From assembly GCA_944324395.1 (NCBI GenBank), contig CALUWC010000004.1:1-64000 (forward strand): DNA of 64,000 nucleotides, read 5' to 3'. The DNA is from Candidatus Gastranaerophilales bacterium. Its GTDB lineage: Bacteria; Cyanobacteriota; Vampirovibrionia; Gastranaerophilales; Gastranaerophilaceae. The notes beneath the pieces are model-generated. The model had not been told where the DNA came from. It did not search any database and saw only the letters and a list, made by a program, of their open reading frames with translations. Position numbers and translations under genes: made by a program. Below, piece by piece: positions 63,240 through 64,000 of the stretch. Each line of letters starts with the position of its first letter. The stretch's first letter is position 1.

Positions 63240-64000
63240 ATGCTATTGATAGGTGAAAATATACATATAATCTCAAAAACAGTCCGTAAAGCTCTGGAAA
63301 ATAAAGACGAAAATTTTATCAAAAATTTGATTAAAATTCAAGAAAAAATGGACTGCATAGATTTAAATATCGGTCCGGCAAGAGGAAAACTTGACAAGAT
63401 TTTTGAATGGCTTGTTCCGCTTACAAACGGGAAAAATATTTCTTTTGATTCTACCAATGCAGAAGCAATCGTACAGGGGTTAAAACTCGTTCAAAATTCG
63501 GAAAACTGTTTTATTAACAGCACGTCAAATGATTTGGAACGATTGGAAACACTTACGGACTGTGCATTATCAAGCAAATGTAATCTTATAGCATTAACCA
63601 TGTCCAATCAAACAGGTATCCCTAAAACTGCCGATGAAAGATTAGAAATTGTATTTGAAATATACGAAAAATGTATGGAAAAAGGGATTGAAAATAATAA
63701 AATCTTTTTTGATCCGCTTATTCTGCCTGTACAGGCAGATCAATTACAGAGTTTGGAGGCTTTAAATACCATAAAAATGATTAAAGAAAGCTTTGAACCT
63801 CAGGTAAATACAATTATAGGTTTATCCAATATTTCAAACGGGTCGCCGAAACATTTGCGTCCGTTGATAAACAGAGTTTTTGGAGTTTTAGCATACGGTG
63901 CGGGATTAGATGCTGTTATTATGGATGCCAAAGACGAAGAATTAATCAGAACTTTTAAAATACTTGATAAAAAGTCGCCGGAGTCAAAAATTGATGAATT
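63240..64000 (+). CDS. acsE: Methyltetrahydrofolate:corrinoid/iron-sulfur protein methyltransferase (partial)
   Basis: The frame is open from ATG at 63240 to the window end (253 residues, 3' end missing). It matches the AcsE TIM barrel: IGENIHIISKTVRKAL, IDLNIGPARG, FDSTNAEAI, INSTSND, LIALTMSNQTGIPKTADERL, FDPLILPVQ, IIGLSNIS and RPLINRVFG with GAGLDAVIMDA. AcsE moves the methyl group of methyl-H4folate to the cobalt of the corrinoid iron-sulfur protein. Dihydropteroate synthase shares the fold, but these motifs are those of AcsE. No Shine-Dalgarno sequence is visible at the ATG. Confidence 0.85.
   Translation, partial: MLLIGENIHIISKTVRKALENKDENFIKNLIKIQEKMDCIDLNIGPARGKLDKIFEWLVPLTNGKNISFDSTNAEAIVQGLKLVQNSENCFINSTSNDLERLETLTDCALSSKCNLIALTMSNQTGIPKTADERLEIVFEIYEKCMEKGIENNKIFFDPLILPVQADQLQSLEALNTIKMIKESFEPQVNTIIGLSNISNGSPKHLRPLINRVFGVLAYGAGLDAVIMDAKDEELIRTFKILDKKSPESKIDE

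Overview
The window is AT-rich, densely coded, mostly low-complexity-free bacterial chromosome. Gene content points to a non-photosynthetic relative of Cyanobacteria, most likely the Gastranaerophilales / Melainabacteria (Vampirovibrionia). The evidence is the cyanobacterium-type set LdpA, Ycf45-like R3H ATPase and YggS-SepF, combined with Gram-negative envelope genes (BamA, Skp-like, LptF/G-like), an anaerobe-type one-carbon gene set, and no photosynthesis genes. This placement is inference from gene families, not from a marker phylogeny.

Layout. 1-8.4 kb: tRNA-Ile, a 148-bp inverted-repeat element, recJ, a run of lineage-specific minus-strand genes, an LptF/G permease and mini-RNase III. 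8.5-24.4 kb: recA with a HTH partner, rpmB, hom, ycf45-like, nudF, a Cof phosphatase, an orphan DNA methylase, mutL, yggS-sepF, a TonB-like protein, mtnA, ruvC and a ROK glucokinase. 24.6-31 kb: a large lineage-specific protein, a ZIP transporter, then rplI followed by a core methionine synthase, a CooC-like ATPase and folD. 31-36 kb: a serine beta-lactamase-fold protein, ldpA, a phosphopantetheinyl transferase and glmU. 36.1-38.9 kb: four tandem type IV pilin-like genes. 39-46.6 kb: tpiA, rsmD, GT9, GAF-GGDEF-HD-GYP, thiL, ispD and a nucleotidyltransferase. 46.6-52.3 kb: a minus-strand envelope block murC-murB-ddl-ftsQ-prenyl synthase-lepB. 52.4-60.5 kb: three tandem GNAT-like genes facing a soluble FlhA-C-domain protein, then udp, skp-like, bamA and rsmI. 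60.7-64 kb: a small LuxR-type HTH gene, lepA, a 52-aa gene and the 5' part of acsE.

Two systems deserve attention. (1) AcsE (methyl-H4folate:corrinoid protein methyltransferase), a core MetE/MesB-like methionine synthase, a CooC-like Ni ATPase with a CXC motif and FolD together suggest a Wood-Ljungdahl-type corrinoid methyl branch that feeds methionine synthesis. (2) A 493-aa protein carries the cytoplasmic domain of the type III export gate FlhA/SctV without any membrane part; no other flagellar or injectisome gene is in the window. Several genes also have a -10-like box 6-12 nt before an ATG with no Shine-Dalgarno sequence, which suggests leaderless mRNAs.

No rRNA, CRISPR array, insertion sequence or prophage was recognised.
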